64,000 nt of DNA from Streptococcus suis (lineage in GTDB: Bacteria > Bacillota > Bacilli > Lactobacillales > Streptococcaceae). The number at the start of each line of letters is the position of its first letter. The first letter of the stretch is position 1. The stretch is from positions 1 through 64,000 of the forward strand of contig NZ_POJH01000034.1 in NCBI RefSeq assembly GCF_002960625.1. Direction: 5' to 3'. Positions 26,878 to 34,619 of the stretch are shown piece by piece. The translations under genes and the position numbers were made by a program. The notes below the pieces were generated by a model that was not told the DNA's origin, made no database searches, and worked only from the letters and a program-made list of their open reading frames with translations.

Positions 26878-26910
26878 AAAAAAACGAGAACACTTATTAA
26901 AATGTTCTCG
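26878..26910 (-). terminator. Terminator/attenuator before the first ICE gene
   Basis: Stem CGAGAACA/TGTTCTCG (26,885-26,892 and 26,903-26,910), 10-base loop, followed on the minus strand by TTTTTTT and then directly by the RBS of the 57-residue gene. A TATAAT sits upstream of the hairpin on the minus strand (around 26,933), so any operon promoter would have to read through the hairpin. It may also stop transcription arriving from the interrupted mutT gene. Confidence 0.7.
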
Positions 26911-27030
26911 CTTATGCGATATTATAAATAATAAAATAAATTTTTCCTCCTTAACGACAGATTGTAGAACACTCAAATCCTTGATTTGACAGCGTTTTAA
27001 GCACCTGTCATTATTATGACACAATCCCCA
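26911..27030. other. End of the ICE and attachment junction inside mutT
   Basis: The NUDIX reading frame is normal as far as LPGG (codons 27,027-27,038) and then loses similarity, ending eight codons later. Just inside lie two perfect inverted repeats, TGTCAT/ATGACA (27,006-27,021) and TCAAATC/GATTTGA (26,973-26,989), of the kind found in serine-integrase attachment sites. The exact crossover bases cannot be fixed without the other junction or an empty site. Confidence 0.65.
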
Positions 27031-27317
27031 CCTGGCAAGGACCAGAGCCCATCGTTTTCCTGAACCAGTAGGATTTTATCCTCTTGAAAAATAGCTGCGC
27101 GGGTATCCAGCTTGGGTGTCTGATAGCCTGTTTCATTGCAAAACAAGTCTTTCACCACTTCCAAGGGCTGTCCAGATGGCTCTACCAACATTTCCGCCGC
27201 AATCTGTCTGATTTCTTCGAAACGCTCCATGTCATAAACATCTTTTCCATAAGCCAAGCCTGTCTGAGCCAAGGCTTGTAAACGCACGGCCCATTCCAAC
27301 CACTTATCCTGCGACAT
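26997..27317 (-). pseudogene. NUDIX hydrolase (MutT-like), interrupted by ICE insertion
   Basis: The N-terminal 98 or so residues of a NUDIX hydrolase with a leading NUDIX_N helical domain (MSQDKWLEWAVRLQALAQTG), then TPKLDTRAAIFQEDKILLVQ and WSLPGG. The catalytic Nudix box (GxxxxxExxxxxxxREUxEE) should begin at once after LPGG but is absent; the frame ends in CVIIMTGA. The missing part should be at the far ICE end outside the window. It overlaps the end of the thioesterase gene by 14 bases. Confidence 0.88.
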
Positions 27318-28044
27318 GACTTTCCCTCCATTCTATGACAGCTTGCGCATGGATTTGCCCATCTACCACAATCTCATGCTGGCTGACACCAGCTTCTGCC
27401 ACCATGCGTGAACTCACCAGGCTAGTCGCCTCTACTTCCTTAAGATACTTGAGTTGGATTTTTTTAGGAACATGGCAGAGCAGAAAATCATAACCCAGTG
27501 CTTCATACATCCATTCCAGGTACTTGCCATTATTGACATGCCCATTCATATCCAAGTCAAAGTAGCGAACAGGAATTTCTTGAACAGATGGATTTTCCAA
27601 GAGCTGATACTTGGGAGCTCGAGGCAATTTCTTGACCTGCTCAGACTGATAAGGAGCAATCAAATCTTCTGGCACAGGCGCCACCTTGCGAGTTTCAAAA
27701 TCAATCAGGACAAAATAGCATATAATGTCCAGCAAAAGATTACCTGCTGCATCGTAGATATAGAACATCCGATGACAGAAAAACTTGTTGTAGGCAACCG
27801 CTTCTGTTTTTATAACAATATTTTCATTGTACTTGGGTAGGCCTTGAATAGTCAGTTCATAGTCTGTCACCACCCAAATCAAGCCAAATTCCTGAAAAAC
27901 ATAGAGGTCACTCCGACCTAGTTCTTCCGACTGCCGACCTGATAACCCCAGACAATAGGAAATCAAGTCAGGCAGTTTGACAGCCTGCTTCACATCACAC
28001 ATATCAAAGGGAATGGTGAACTCCTCTTGGTAGCTTACTCCCAT
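27304..28044 (-). CDS. Acyl-ACP thioesterase
   Basis: 246 residues forming two hot-dog halves. It opens MGVSYQEEFTIPFDMCDVKQ; the second half contains VRYFDLDMNGHVNNGKYLEW, the Asn/His pair typical of bacterial FatA/FatB-like acyl-ACP thioesterases. The enzyme releases fatty acids from acyl carrier protein in the cytoplasm. It sits 12 bases after hemW and overlaps the interrupted mutT gene, a gene order usual in streptococci. No oddity seen. Confidence 0.92.
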   Translation of the reverse strand: MGVSYQEEFTIPFDMCDVKQAVKLPDLISYCLGLSGRQSEELGRSDLYVFQEFGLIWVVTDYELTIQGLPKYNENIVIKTEAVAYNKFFCHRMFYIYDAAGNLLLDIICYFVLIDFETRKVAPVPEDLIAPYQSEQVKKLPRAPKYQLLENPSVQEIPVRYFDLDMNGHVNNGKYLEWMYEALGYDFLLCHVPKKIQLKYLKEVEATSLVSSRMVAEAGVSQHEIVVDGQIHAQAVIEWRESHVAG

Positions 28045-28056
28045 TGTGTCCTCTTT

Positions 28057-29193
28057 CTAATCTTCTATAATGAAACGCTCGGCAACTGTATCGCCTAAAA
28101 ACAATCCCTTTTTGGTCATCCGAAGCCAACGGTCTTCTTCTTGCAAGAGGCCTTCATTTTTCAAGTCTCTGACCACCTGACCGTAGCGGTCTTCGAAGGA
28201 GATACCAAACTTCTCCTCGAATCGCTCGATAGACACGCCAGTTTTTTTCCGTAAACCTAAAAACATCTCTTCTTCCATCTGCTCGGTCTGGCTGAGGAAT
28301 TCTTCATGTAGGCGAGAATGGCCTTTTTCGCGGATGGACTTGAGGTAGTGCTGGATAGGGCCGCGGTTGCGGTACCGCATACCGTCGATGTAGCCAGAAG
28401 CCCCTGCTCCTAGGCCGTAATACTCGGAGTTGTCCCAGTACATGAGGTTGTGGCGGCTTTCAAAGCCTGGCTTGGTGAAGTTGGAGATTTCGTAGTGCTC
28501 AAAGCCGTTTTTCTCCAGCTCCTGAAGGATGTAGTCGAACATATCGGACTCCACATCTTCGTTGGGCAGATGGAGGTTGCCACGGCGTTGGCGGTTCATG
28601 AAGACCGTGTGGTTTTCTAAAATCAAGCTATAGAGGCTCATGTGGGGAATGTCCAGCTCCAAGGCCTTGGCGACATTGTCCATCACCTGCTCCATGGTCT
28701 GACCAGGCAGGGCATAAATCAGGTCAATGGAAATGTTGTAAAAACCCGCTTCCTTGAGGGCTGCAATGGTTTCATAAATCTGGGCCTGATTGTGGCTGCG
28801 ACCGATTTTTTTCAACATGCGGTCGTCAAAGGTCTGGACCCCCAGCGACACCCGATTGCACTTGGATTTTTTTAGCACTGCAATCTTGTCCGCCGTCAAG
28901 TCACCTGGATTGGCCTCAATGGTAAATTCTTCCACCTGTGACAAGTCCAGCAAGTCCTCCAGATTGGTCAAAAGGTAATCCAACTGGTCTGCCGAGAGGG
29001 CCGACGGTGTTCCGCCACCTATGTAGAGGGTCTTGAGGGCTGGCAGGTCGTAAAACTTGACCTCTTCCATGAGAGCTGCCAAATACTCATCAACAGGCTG
29101 ATTCTTAATAAAGACCTTGGAAAAGTCACAGTAGTAACAAATCTGGGTACAAAAGGGAATGTGGATATAGGCAGATGTCGGTCGTTTTTTCAT
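28057..29193 (-). CDS. hemW: HemW-type radical SAM protein (haem chaperone)
   Basis: 378 residues. The radical-SAM cluster motif CTQICYYC is at residues 16-23, followed by a TLYIGGGTPSAL SAM-binding motif and the C-terminal HemW domain (MFLGLRKKTGVSIERF). It is often annotated as oxygen-independent coproporphyrinogen III oxidase; the family in Firmicutes is now regarded as haem-trafficking HemW, lacking the extra residues of HemN. The start at 29,193 is only 7 bases from a TATAAT box, so the transcript may have almost no leader. Confidence 0.93.
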   Translation of the reverse strand: MKKRPTSAYIHIPFCTQICYYCDFSKVFIKNQPVDEYLAALMEEVKFYDLPALKTLYIGGGTPSALSADQLDYLLTNLEDLLDLSQVEEFTIEANPGDLTADKIAVLKKSKCNRVSLGVQTFDDRMLKKIGRSHNQAQIYETIAALKEAGFYNISIDLIYALPGQTMEQVMDNVAKALELDIPHMSLYSLILENHTVFMNRQRRGNLHLPNEDVESDMFDYILQELEKNGFEHYEISNFTKPGFESRHNLMYWDNSEYYGLGAGASGYIDGMRYRNRGPIQHYLKSIREKGHSRLHEEFLSQTEQMEEEMFLGLRKKTGVSIERFEEKFGISFEDRYGQVVRDLKNEGLLQEEDRWLRMTKKGLFLGDTVAERFIIED

Positions 29194-29200
29194 AAGAACT

Positions 29201-29209
29201 ATTATAGCA
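29201..29209 (-). promoter_or_regulatory. hemW extended -10 promoter
   Basis: Minus strand reads TGCTATAAT, an extended -10, with TATAAT at 29,201-29,206 and the hemW ATG only 7 bases downstream. There is no clear -35. Transcription would begin at or next to the start codon. Confidence 0.5.
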
Positions 29210-29239
29210 TACTGTCCCTAAAATTATTTTCCTGAGCCT

Positions 29240-29268
29240 TTGCCTCCCCCCTCAAATAATGATATAAT
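29240..29268 (+). promoter_or_regulatory. Promoter of the VanZ-like gene
   Basis: -35 TTGCCT (29,240-29,245), spacer 17, -10 TATAAT (29,263-29,268), followed by the RBS AAAGGAGG and the ATG at 29,287. Confidence 0.75.
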
Positions 29269-29286
29269 GAAAAAAGGAGGTCCTCT

Positions 29287-29865
29287 ATGAAAAAAGAAGT
29301 TATCTATGACTGTATTAACCTGATCCTGTCATTTCTACTTTGCCGCTGGCTCTTTATGACCTTTCTTTTTTACCAGTTCTCGACCATTTTTATGACGGTT
29401 GATTTTTGGCCGGCGCTTGCAGCAATCCTGTTAATGACTGGGGTTTGCTTTACCCTATTTCGACTGGTCTATCAGCCGGGCATTTCGCGACTGACACTTT
29501 GTTTTTTCTATGGATGCTATGGTTTTCTGCTGCTTTACCTCCTCTTTTTCAAAAGCATGGGTGTCAGAGGTGTCAACTGGGATCTCCTTAGTACCTTCTC
29601 TCAAGACCTATTTCTCAATCCTGCTATATTGGTCTTTAACCTCTTACTCTTTTTACCACTTGGGTTACTTTTTTCATTTTCTTGGAAAAAACTTTCTCTC
29701 TTTGTAGAGGCCATATTGCTAGTTGAAGCCTGTCAATTCTTCTTTTCATTGGGCTTCTTTGACCTTAGCGATATCTTGCTTAACACCTCTGGCTTTGCCC
29801 TCGGAAACCTCTTGGGACAATCCGCAATGGCTCAAGCTTTCAAAAATAGAATACAGAAAAAATGA
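29287..29865 (+). CDS. VanZ-like membrane protein
   Basis: 192 residues with five or six membrane helices. The C-terminal half has the VanZ pattern: NLLLFLPLGLLFSF, then VEACQFFFSLGFFDLSDILLN and TSGFALGNLLG. VanZ gives low-level teicoplanin resistance in enterococci, but most family members are of unknown function and lie in Gram-positive chromosomes as here. It is a single-gene unit with its own promoter and terminator. Confidence 0.75.
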   Translation: MKKEVIYDCINLILSFLLCRWLFMTFLFYQFSTIFMTVDFWPALAAILLMTGVCFTLFRLVYQPGISRLTLCFFYGCYGFLLLYLLFFKSMGVRGVNWDLLSTFSQDLFLNPAILVFNLLLFLPLGLLFSFSWKKLSLFVEAILLVEACQFFFSLGFFDLSDILLNTSGFALGNLLGQSAMAQAFKNRIQKK

Positions 29866-29883
29866 CCCCGAAAGGTCATTTTT
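29857..29883 (+). terminator. Terminator of the VanZ-like gene
   Basis: Stem AAAATGACC/GGTCATTTT (29,859-29,867 and 29,874-29,882) with a CCGAAA loop and following T's; the stop codon lies within the stem. Confidence 0.75.
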
Positions 29884-29893
29884 AGTTTATTTA

Positions 29894-29994
29894 TACTCAA
29901 TGAAAATCAAAAGTAGCCTAGGAAACGAAGCCGACGATAGAACTCAAGTTCATCTAGGCTCTTGACAACGGATAATTTTGATTTTCGAAGAGTA
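29894..29994. repeat. RUP-like MITE between convergent genes
   Basis: A 101-bp unit bounded by imperfect 19-bp terminal inverted repeats: TACTCAATGAAAATCAAAA at the left, and the right end is the complement of TACTCTTCGAAAATCAAAA (3 mismatches). It is preceded by TA. The ends match my memory of the pneumococcal RUP element, a non-coding repeat mobilised by an IS630-type transposase. No protein is encoded. It lies between vanZ and glgP. Confidence 0.75.
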
Positions 29995-29999
29995 TTAGC

Positions 30000-32267
30000 T
30001 TACTTAGCTTCCAAATGCCAAATATCTTCGTTGTACTGTTGAATAGTACGGTCTGATGAGAAGAATCCTGCTTTAGCAATGTTGACGATAACCTTATCCA
30101 ACCAGCTGTCGCGGTCTTCATAGTCTGCTAACATTCTTTCCTTGGTCGCAATGTAGTCTTCCAAGTCCAGCAAGGTCATGAAGTGGTCATTGTGCTTGAG
30201 GTTATCCTGTAAGCGCCATAGGCGTTCGTCGATACCACCAGCATGACGAATGGTGTCAGAAGTGATGAAATCAATCAATGGACGGATGGCTTCGCGCTCG
30301 TAGAAGGCATATGGATGGTAGGTTCCATTGACATAGTGGTCAATAACAGTTTGGCTATCTTGACCGAAAATGTAGATATTTTCATCGCCGACCAATTCAT
30401 GAATTTCCACGTTGGCACCGTCATCTGTACCGATGGTCAAGGCTCCGTTGAGCATAAATTTCATGTTACCTGTTCCAGAAGCTTCTTTAGATGCAAGAGA
30501 AATCTGCTCTGAAATATCTGCAGCTGGGATGATGAAGCTGGCTTCCGTTACGTTGTAGTTTTCAATCATAACCAACTGCAAGTGTGGTGCTACTTCTGGA
30601 TCATTTTTGATAACCTGTGACAAGACCAAAATCAAGTGGATAATATCTTGAGCCGTTGTGTAAGCTGGTGCTGCTTTTCCTCCAAAGAAGACTGTCAACG
30701 GGCGAGTTGGAATATTGCCTGCCTTGATATCCAAATACTTATGGATAACATAGAGGATATTCATCTGTTGACGCTTGTACTCATGCATACGCTTGATTTG
30801 TACGTCAAAGATAGACTCTGGATTGACATGGACACCCTGAGTTTTGGCAATATGACGTTGCAACTTACGCTTGTTGTGTTGCTTGGTTTCTTCTAACCAT
30901 TTTTTCAATTCTTTGCTGTCTTTGTGGTCCAAGAGTTTTTCCAACTCGCTAGCATCATGGTGGTAACCATGGCCAAGTAGGCCATCAAGATAGCTAGCTA
31001 GGCTTGGGTTGGCATGCATGAGCCAACGACGGAAGGTGATACCGTTTGTCTTGTTGTTAAACTTCTCTGGATAGAGCTCGTAGAAGGCCTTCAACTCTGA
31101 TGTTTTCAAAATCTCAGTATGGAGGGCTGCTACACCGTTGATGGAGTAGCCATAGTGAATATCCATGTGGGCCATGTGGACACGACCATGCTCATCGATG
31201 ATATTAACTGCTGGGTCATTTTTGACTTCTTTGGCACGGCGGTCCAACTCCTCGATAAATGGTACTAAGTGAGGCACCACATGGTTCAAGAAGTCAAGCG
31301 GCCATTTTTCAAGGGCTTCAGACAAGATTGTATGGTTGGTATAGGCAGTCATTTTCTTAACAATTTCGATTGCCTCATCGAAGGAAATGCCACGAAGTTC
31401 CAAAAGACGAATCAATTCTGGAATGACAAGGGATGGGTGGGTATCATTGATTTGAACCACGGCGTAATCAGGCAAGTCATGAAGGTTTGACCCTTTGGCA
31501 ACCGCTTCATCAATCAAGAGTTGAGCCGCGTTGGATACCATGAAATATTGCTGGAAGATACGGAGAACTTTACCCTCATCTGTCGAATCATCTGGATAAA
31601 GGAAGAGGGTTAGGTTACGGAAAATGTCTTCCTTATCGAACTCAATACCATCATAAATGATATTGTCATCTACTGAACCAAGGTCAAACAAGCGCAAACG
31701 GTTCTTCCGTTCAGTCTTATAACCTGGCACATCAATATCGTACAACTTAGAAGTCAAGGTAAAGTTAGCAAATGGCACTTGGTAAGAAATTGGGGATTCT
31801 GTCAACCAAGAACGGGGTGTAATCCACTCGTTTGGCACCGCAGATTGTTGGTGGTATTCGAACAACTGACGGAAAAGTCCGAAGTGGTAATTAAGACCCA
31901 CACCATCTCCGTTGAGACCGAGACTAGCAATGGAGTCAAGGAAGCAAGCAGCCAAACGACCCAAACCACCGTTACCAAGAGATGGCTCCATCTCCACATC
32001 TTCGATAGCAATCAAGTCCTTACCTGCAGCTGCAAGCTGGCTCTTCACCTCATCATAAACACCCAAGTTGATCAAGTTGTTAGACAAGAGTTTACCAATC
32101 AAGAATTCTGCAGAAATGTAGTAGACTTTCTTCTTCTGCTCATTGGTGTACTTAGCTTCGCTCTGTTGCTTAGTAAATGCAAGCAAAGCATAATAGAGTT
32201 CATAGTCAGAACAGTCCTCTATGCGCTTGGCATACATAGATTGGACAAAATTTTGTAAGTTAATCAC
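30000..32267 (-). CDS. glgP: Glycogen/maltodextrin phosphorylase
   Basis: 755 residues of the GT35 phosphorylase family: [14 protein letters not shown] in the N-terminal domain and [20 protein letters not shown] near residue 600, carrying the lysine that holds pyridoxal phosphate. It phosphorolyses alpha-1,4-glucans to glucose-1-phosphate in the cytoplasm. Length is close to that of bacterial maltodextrin phosphorylases. It stands alone here, without other glg or mal genes, behind a promoter with two cre-like sites, so glucose repression through CcpA is likely. Confidence 0.95.
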   Translation of the reverse strand: MINLQNFVQSMYAKRIEDCSDYELYYALLAFTKQQSEAKYTNEQKKKVYYISAEFLIGKLLSNNLINLGVYDEVKSQLAAAGKDLIAIEDVEMEPSLGNGGLGRLAACFLDSIASLGLNGDGVGLNYHFGLFRQLFEYHQQSAVPNEWITPRSWLTESPISYQVPFANFTLTSKLYDIDVPGYKTERKNRLRLFDLGSVDDNIIYDGIEFDKEDIFRNLTLFLYPDDSTDEGKVLRIFQQYFMVSNAAQLLIDEAVAKGSNLHDLPDYAVVQINDTHPSLVIPELIRLLELRGISFDEAIEIVKKMTAYTNHTILSEALEKWPLDFLNHVVPHLVPFIEELDRRAKEVKNDPAVNIIDEHGRVHMAHMDIHYGYSINGVAALHTEILKTSELKAFYELYPEKFNNKTNGITFRRWLMHANPSLASYLDGLLGHGYHHDASELEKLLDHKDSKELKKWLEETKQHNKRKLQRHIAKTQGVHVNPESIFDVQIKRMHEYKRQQMNILYVIHKYLDIKAGNIPTRPLTVFFGGKAAPAYTTAQDIIHLILVLSQVIKNDPEVAPHLQLVMIENYNVTEASFIIPAADISEQISLASKEASGTGNMKFMLNGALTIGTDDGANVEIHELVGDENIYIFGQDSQTVIDHYVNGTYHPYAFYEREAIRPLIDFITSDTIRHAGGIDERLWRLQDNLKHNDHFMTLLDLEDYIATKERMLADYEDRDSWLDKVIVNIAKAGFFSSDRTIQQYNEDIWHLEAK

Positions 32268-32304
32268 TGCTTATCTCCTTTTGTATATGTTAATGTAATC
32301 ATTC

Positions 32305-32339
32305 AGAAACGTTTCTTATTTTTTTGTAAACGTTTTCTA
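32305..32339 (-). promoter_or_regulatory. Two cre-like operator sites in the glgP leader
   Basis: Site one: TTGTAAACGTTTTCTA (32,324-32,339), a match to the CcpA cre consensus WTGNAAACGNWWNCAW-type with an intact AAACGTTT core. Site two: perfect palindrome AGAAACGTTTCT (32,305-32,316). Both lie downstream of the -10 box, where bound CcpA (or a maltose regulator) would block elongation. Confidence 0.8.
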
Positions 32340-32346
32340 CATGATA

Positions 32347-32375
32347 ATTATACCCTATTTAACAAAAAAAGGCAA
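32347..32375 (-). promoter_or_regulatory. glgP promoter
   Basis: Minus strand: -35 TTGCCT (32,370-32,375), 17-bp spacer, consensus -10 TATAAT (32,347-32,352). The -35 box lies in the descending arm of the terminator of the upstream gene. Confidence 0.75.
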
Positions 32376-32409
32376 GCTATAATACAAAACTGTATATAGT
32401 TCGCCTTTT
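32364..32409 (-). terminator. Terminator downstream of the HIRAN remnant
   Basis: Imperfect long stem: AAAGGCGAACTATATACA pairs with TGTATTATAGCTTGCCTTT on the minus strand, then a T-run. Its 3' T-run merges with the glgP -35 region. Confidence 0.7.
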
Positions 32410-32449
32410 ATATTATTCAGCAATCCGAATGGACTGTTTGCCCTATCCC

Positions 32450-32845
32450 TTATTTTTTACGATTATCTTTAAATTTAACAACCACACGAAGTTGACGCTC
32501 CGGATGTTCAGTGAGATCAATCATTTGAACACGTGCTTCAAGAATGTCACCATGTCCATAGAATAACATGCGACTAATTAGGCTATTCTTATGCTTGGGG
32601 ATATAGCCGAGCTTTTTCCCTTGATAGAGAATAACAACTGCTTCTGAATCATAGGGATTGGTTGGCTCAGCGAGCATTTCTAGCATTTCTAAGGAGGTAG
32701 TACGTTTAAATCTTTTCCCCATCGCCCCCTTTTCATTTTCAAGGAGCGAGCTCAGACAGTCCACTGGACTGTCTGACTAATAAGCAAACCCCGCCAAATG
32801 AAAATCTTCTACATGTCGTGTGGGCTCAAAGTTTGCAAATGTCAT
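32450..32845 (-). pseudogene. HIRAN-domain protein gene broken by an in-frame stop and palindromic insert
   Basis: A 22-codon start piece with the strong RBS AGGAGG at 32,845 reads MTFANFEPTRHVEDFHLAGF-AY and stops at TAG (32,777-32,779). The same frame resumes through about 20 foreign-looking codons and then gives the rest of a HIRAN domain: TSLEMLEMLAEPTNPYDSEA, then VVILYQGKKLGYIPKHKN and ISRMLFYGHGDILEARV. HIRAN domains bind DNA 3' ends in larger repair proteins; free-standing copies are of unknown role. The insert contains a perfect palindrome. A shorter protein could still start at the ATG near 32,722 (GAAAAGGGGGCG upstream). Confidence 0.65.
32753..32775. repeat. Perfect 23-bp palindrome in the HIRAN gene
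   Basis: Arms CAGACAGTCCA/TGGACTGTCTG around a single central base. It coincides with the insert that separates the two halves of the HIRAN domain. Confidence 0.85.
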
Positions 32846-32876
32846 ACGATACCTCCTAATCACACCGCTAGTTGTT

Positions 32877-33590
32877 TTATTCCGCAATCAGAGTTTCCAA
32901 GCCGACCTTCATCATGTCTGTGAAGGTATTTTGGCGTTCTTCTGCTGTCGTATCTTCTTCTGGGTTGACCAAGCTATCCGAAATGGTCATGATAGCAAGT
33001 GTTTCAACACCGAATTTAGCCCCCAAATAGTAAAGAGCTGCGGCTTCCATCTCAACTGCCTTGACACCGATTTGACCCAATTCTAAGTTACGGCTGAAGA
33101 GTTTTGGTGAGTAGAAACTATCTGAAGATAGAACATTGCCCACATGAGTAGTAATATTGAGTTCCTTAGCAATATGATAGGCCTTGTCCAAGAGATTGAA
33201 GCTAGCAATCTGTGGCAGGTCATATTCTGGCCAATCAATGTTCATCATTTTAGAGTTGGTTGCTGCTGCCTGAGCCAAGACCAATTCACGAACATGAACA
33301 TCCTTGTTAAGCGAACCAGCTGTTCCCACACGGATAAGCTTCTTAACGCCGTAGTCGTTGATAAGCTCATGGGCGTAGATAGAAATGGAAGGCATTCCCA
33401 TACCTGTTCCCATGACAGATACGCGATGACCTTTGTAAGTACCAGTATAGCCAAACATATTGCGGACTTCGTTGAAGCAAACTGCGTCTTCTAGGAAATT
33501 TTCAGCGATAAATTTAGCACGAAGTGGATCACCAGGAAGCAAAATCTTATCAGCGATTTCGCCTGGTTTTGCGGAAATATGGATTGACAT
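32877..33590 (-). CDS. deoD: Purine-nucleoside phosphorylase, DeoD type
   Basis: 237 residues of the hexameric PNP family: [20 protein letters not shown] at the start, [33 protein letters not shown] (ribose binding) and [13 protein letters not shown]. It cleaves purine (deoxy)nucleosides with phosphate. The start at 33,590 is chosen over a 7-codon extension because AAAGGAAAG lies upstream and the family begins MSIHI/MATPH. Last gene of the nucleoside operon, 22 bases after a small membrane-protein gene. Confidence 0.95.
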   Translation of the reverse strand: MSIHISAKPGEIADKILLPGDPLRAKFIAENFLEDAVCFNEVRNMFGYTGTYKGHRVSVMGTGMGMPSISIYAHELINDYGVKKLIRVGTAGSLNKDVHVRELVLAQAAATNSKMMNIDWPEYDLPQIASFNLLDKAYHIAKELNITTHVGNVLSSDSFYSPKLFSRNLELGQIGVKAVEMEAAALYYLGAKFGVETLAIMTISDSLVNPEEDTTAEERQNTFTDMMKVGLETLIAE

Positions 33591-33611
33591 ATAGAGCTTT
33601 CCTTTTCTCAA

Positions 33612-33773
33612 TTATTTTTTTCTATTTTTATTTTGAAGCAAGATGAAGAGTAAGGTAGTAATAGCGATATAAGGGATACTGTGGACAGGTTTGAAAAAGA
33701 GGTAGGCGACAGCTACTATCGCCATCAAAAGAATAACAATCAGTATCCATTTATCTGGATTAAAAGGTTTCAT
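33612..33773 (-). CDS. 53-residue two-helix membrane protein in the nucleoside operon
   Basis: A short frame between punA and deoD: MKPFNPDKWILIVILLMAIV begins the first helix, a turn FFKPVHSIP follows, then a second helix (YIAITTLLFILL) and a basic end QNKNRKK. It is correctly spaced in the operon (25 bases after punA, 21 before deoD) with a weak RBS (AGAAGAG). The hydrophobic pattern and basic tail suggest a real protein of unknown function. Confidence 0.65.
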   Translation of the reverse strand: MKPFNPDKWILIVILLMAIVAVAYLFFKPVHSIPYIAITTLLFILLQNKNRKK

Positions 33774-33798
33774 ACTGTACACACTCTTCTTGACAATC

Positions 33799-34608
33799 TT
33801 ACAACTCTGCCAAGATAGCTTTGACCAAGCCTTTGAAGTTGCCCTTGATTTGCTCAGTTACTTCTACTACTTCTTCGTGGTTGAGTTCAGATTGGAAACC
33901 AGCCGCAAAGTTAGTGATGGCAGAAATACCCAAGACTTTCATACCTGAGTGAGCTGCCACGATAACTTCTGGTACTGTTGACATACCGACTGCGTGGGCA
34001 CCCAATGTCTTGAAGGCCAAGATTTCTGCAGGTGTTTCATAGGTAGGACCTGTCACACCGAGGTAAACACCATTGTCCAACTTGATACCCAATTTTTCCG
34101 CAACAGCATGCGCTTTTTCACGGTATTCTTTGGTGTAGGCATTTGACATATCTGGGAAACGTGGACCAAATTCTTCCAAGTTTTCGCCAATCAGCGGATT
34201 TTGACCAGTCATGTTGATGTGGTCTGTAATGGCCATAAGGGTACCTGGACCGTAGCCGATACCACCTGCGGCATTGGTTACAATCACGCCTTCACAACCA
34301 AGAGCTTTCATAACACGGACTGGGAAGGTCACGACTTCCATCGGATTGCCTTCATAGAAGTGGAAACGACCTTGCAAAGCCAAGACCTTGCGACCTGCCA
34401 AATCACCGTAAACCAACTTACCAGCATGACCCACAACTGTTGACTTGCCCCAGTTTGGAATGTCCGCGTAGTCGATTACGATAGCATTTTCTACTTCTTC
34501 CGCTAATTCGCCCAAACCTGAGCCCAAAATCAAACCAAATTCTGGTTTGACCAAACCTTTTTCTTCTAAGAAGGTTTTTGTTTCATTGATTTTTGCTAGT
34601 AAACTCAT
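33799..34608 (-). CDS. punA: Purine-nucleoside phosphorylase, PunA type (inosine/guanosine)
   Basis: 269 residues of the trimeric PNP family: FGLILGSGLGELAEE (phosphate loop), VVGHAGKLVYGDL, GRFHFYEGNPMEVVTFPVRV, VTNAAGGIGYGPG and GVYLGVTGPTYETPAEI, with AVGMSTVPEVIVAAHSGM near the end. It splits inosine and guanosine. The gene lies between the EcsC-ArsC fusion gene and the small membrane gene. RBS AAGGAGAAAT. Confidence 0.95.
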   Translation of the reverse strand: MSLLAKINETKTFLEEKGLVKPEFGLILGSGLGELAEEVENAIVIDYADIPNWGKSTVVGHAGKLVYGDLAGRKVLALQGRFHFYEGNPMEVVTFPVRVMKALGCEGVIVTNAAGGIGYGPGTLMAITDHINMTGQNPLIGENLEEFGPRFPDMSNAYTKEYREKAHAVAEKLGIKLDNGVYLGVTGPTYETPAEILAFKTLGAHAVGMSTVPEVIVAAHSGMKVLGISAITNFAAGFQSELNHEEVVEVTEQIKGNFKGLVKAILAEL

Positions 34609-34619
34609 AATTTCTCCTT

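Noticed and set aside
29881..30000. Inverted-repeat stretch considered as a CRISPR-like or tRNA feature
   Set aside because: Single copy with TIR-type ends and no spacer periodicity; it fits a RUP-like MITE.
31779..32258. 159-codon plus-strand frame opposite glgP
   Set aside because: Antisense shadow of the conserved phosphorylase N-terminus; no RBS or recognisable protein.
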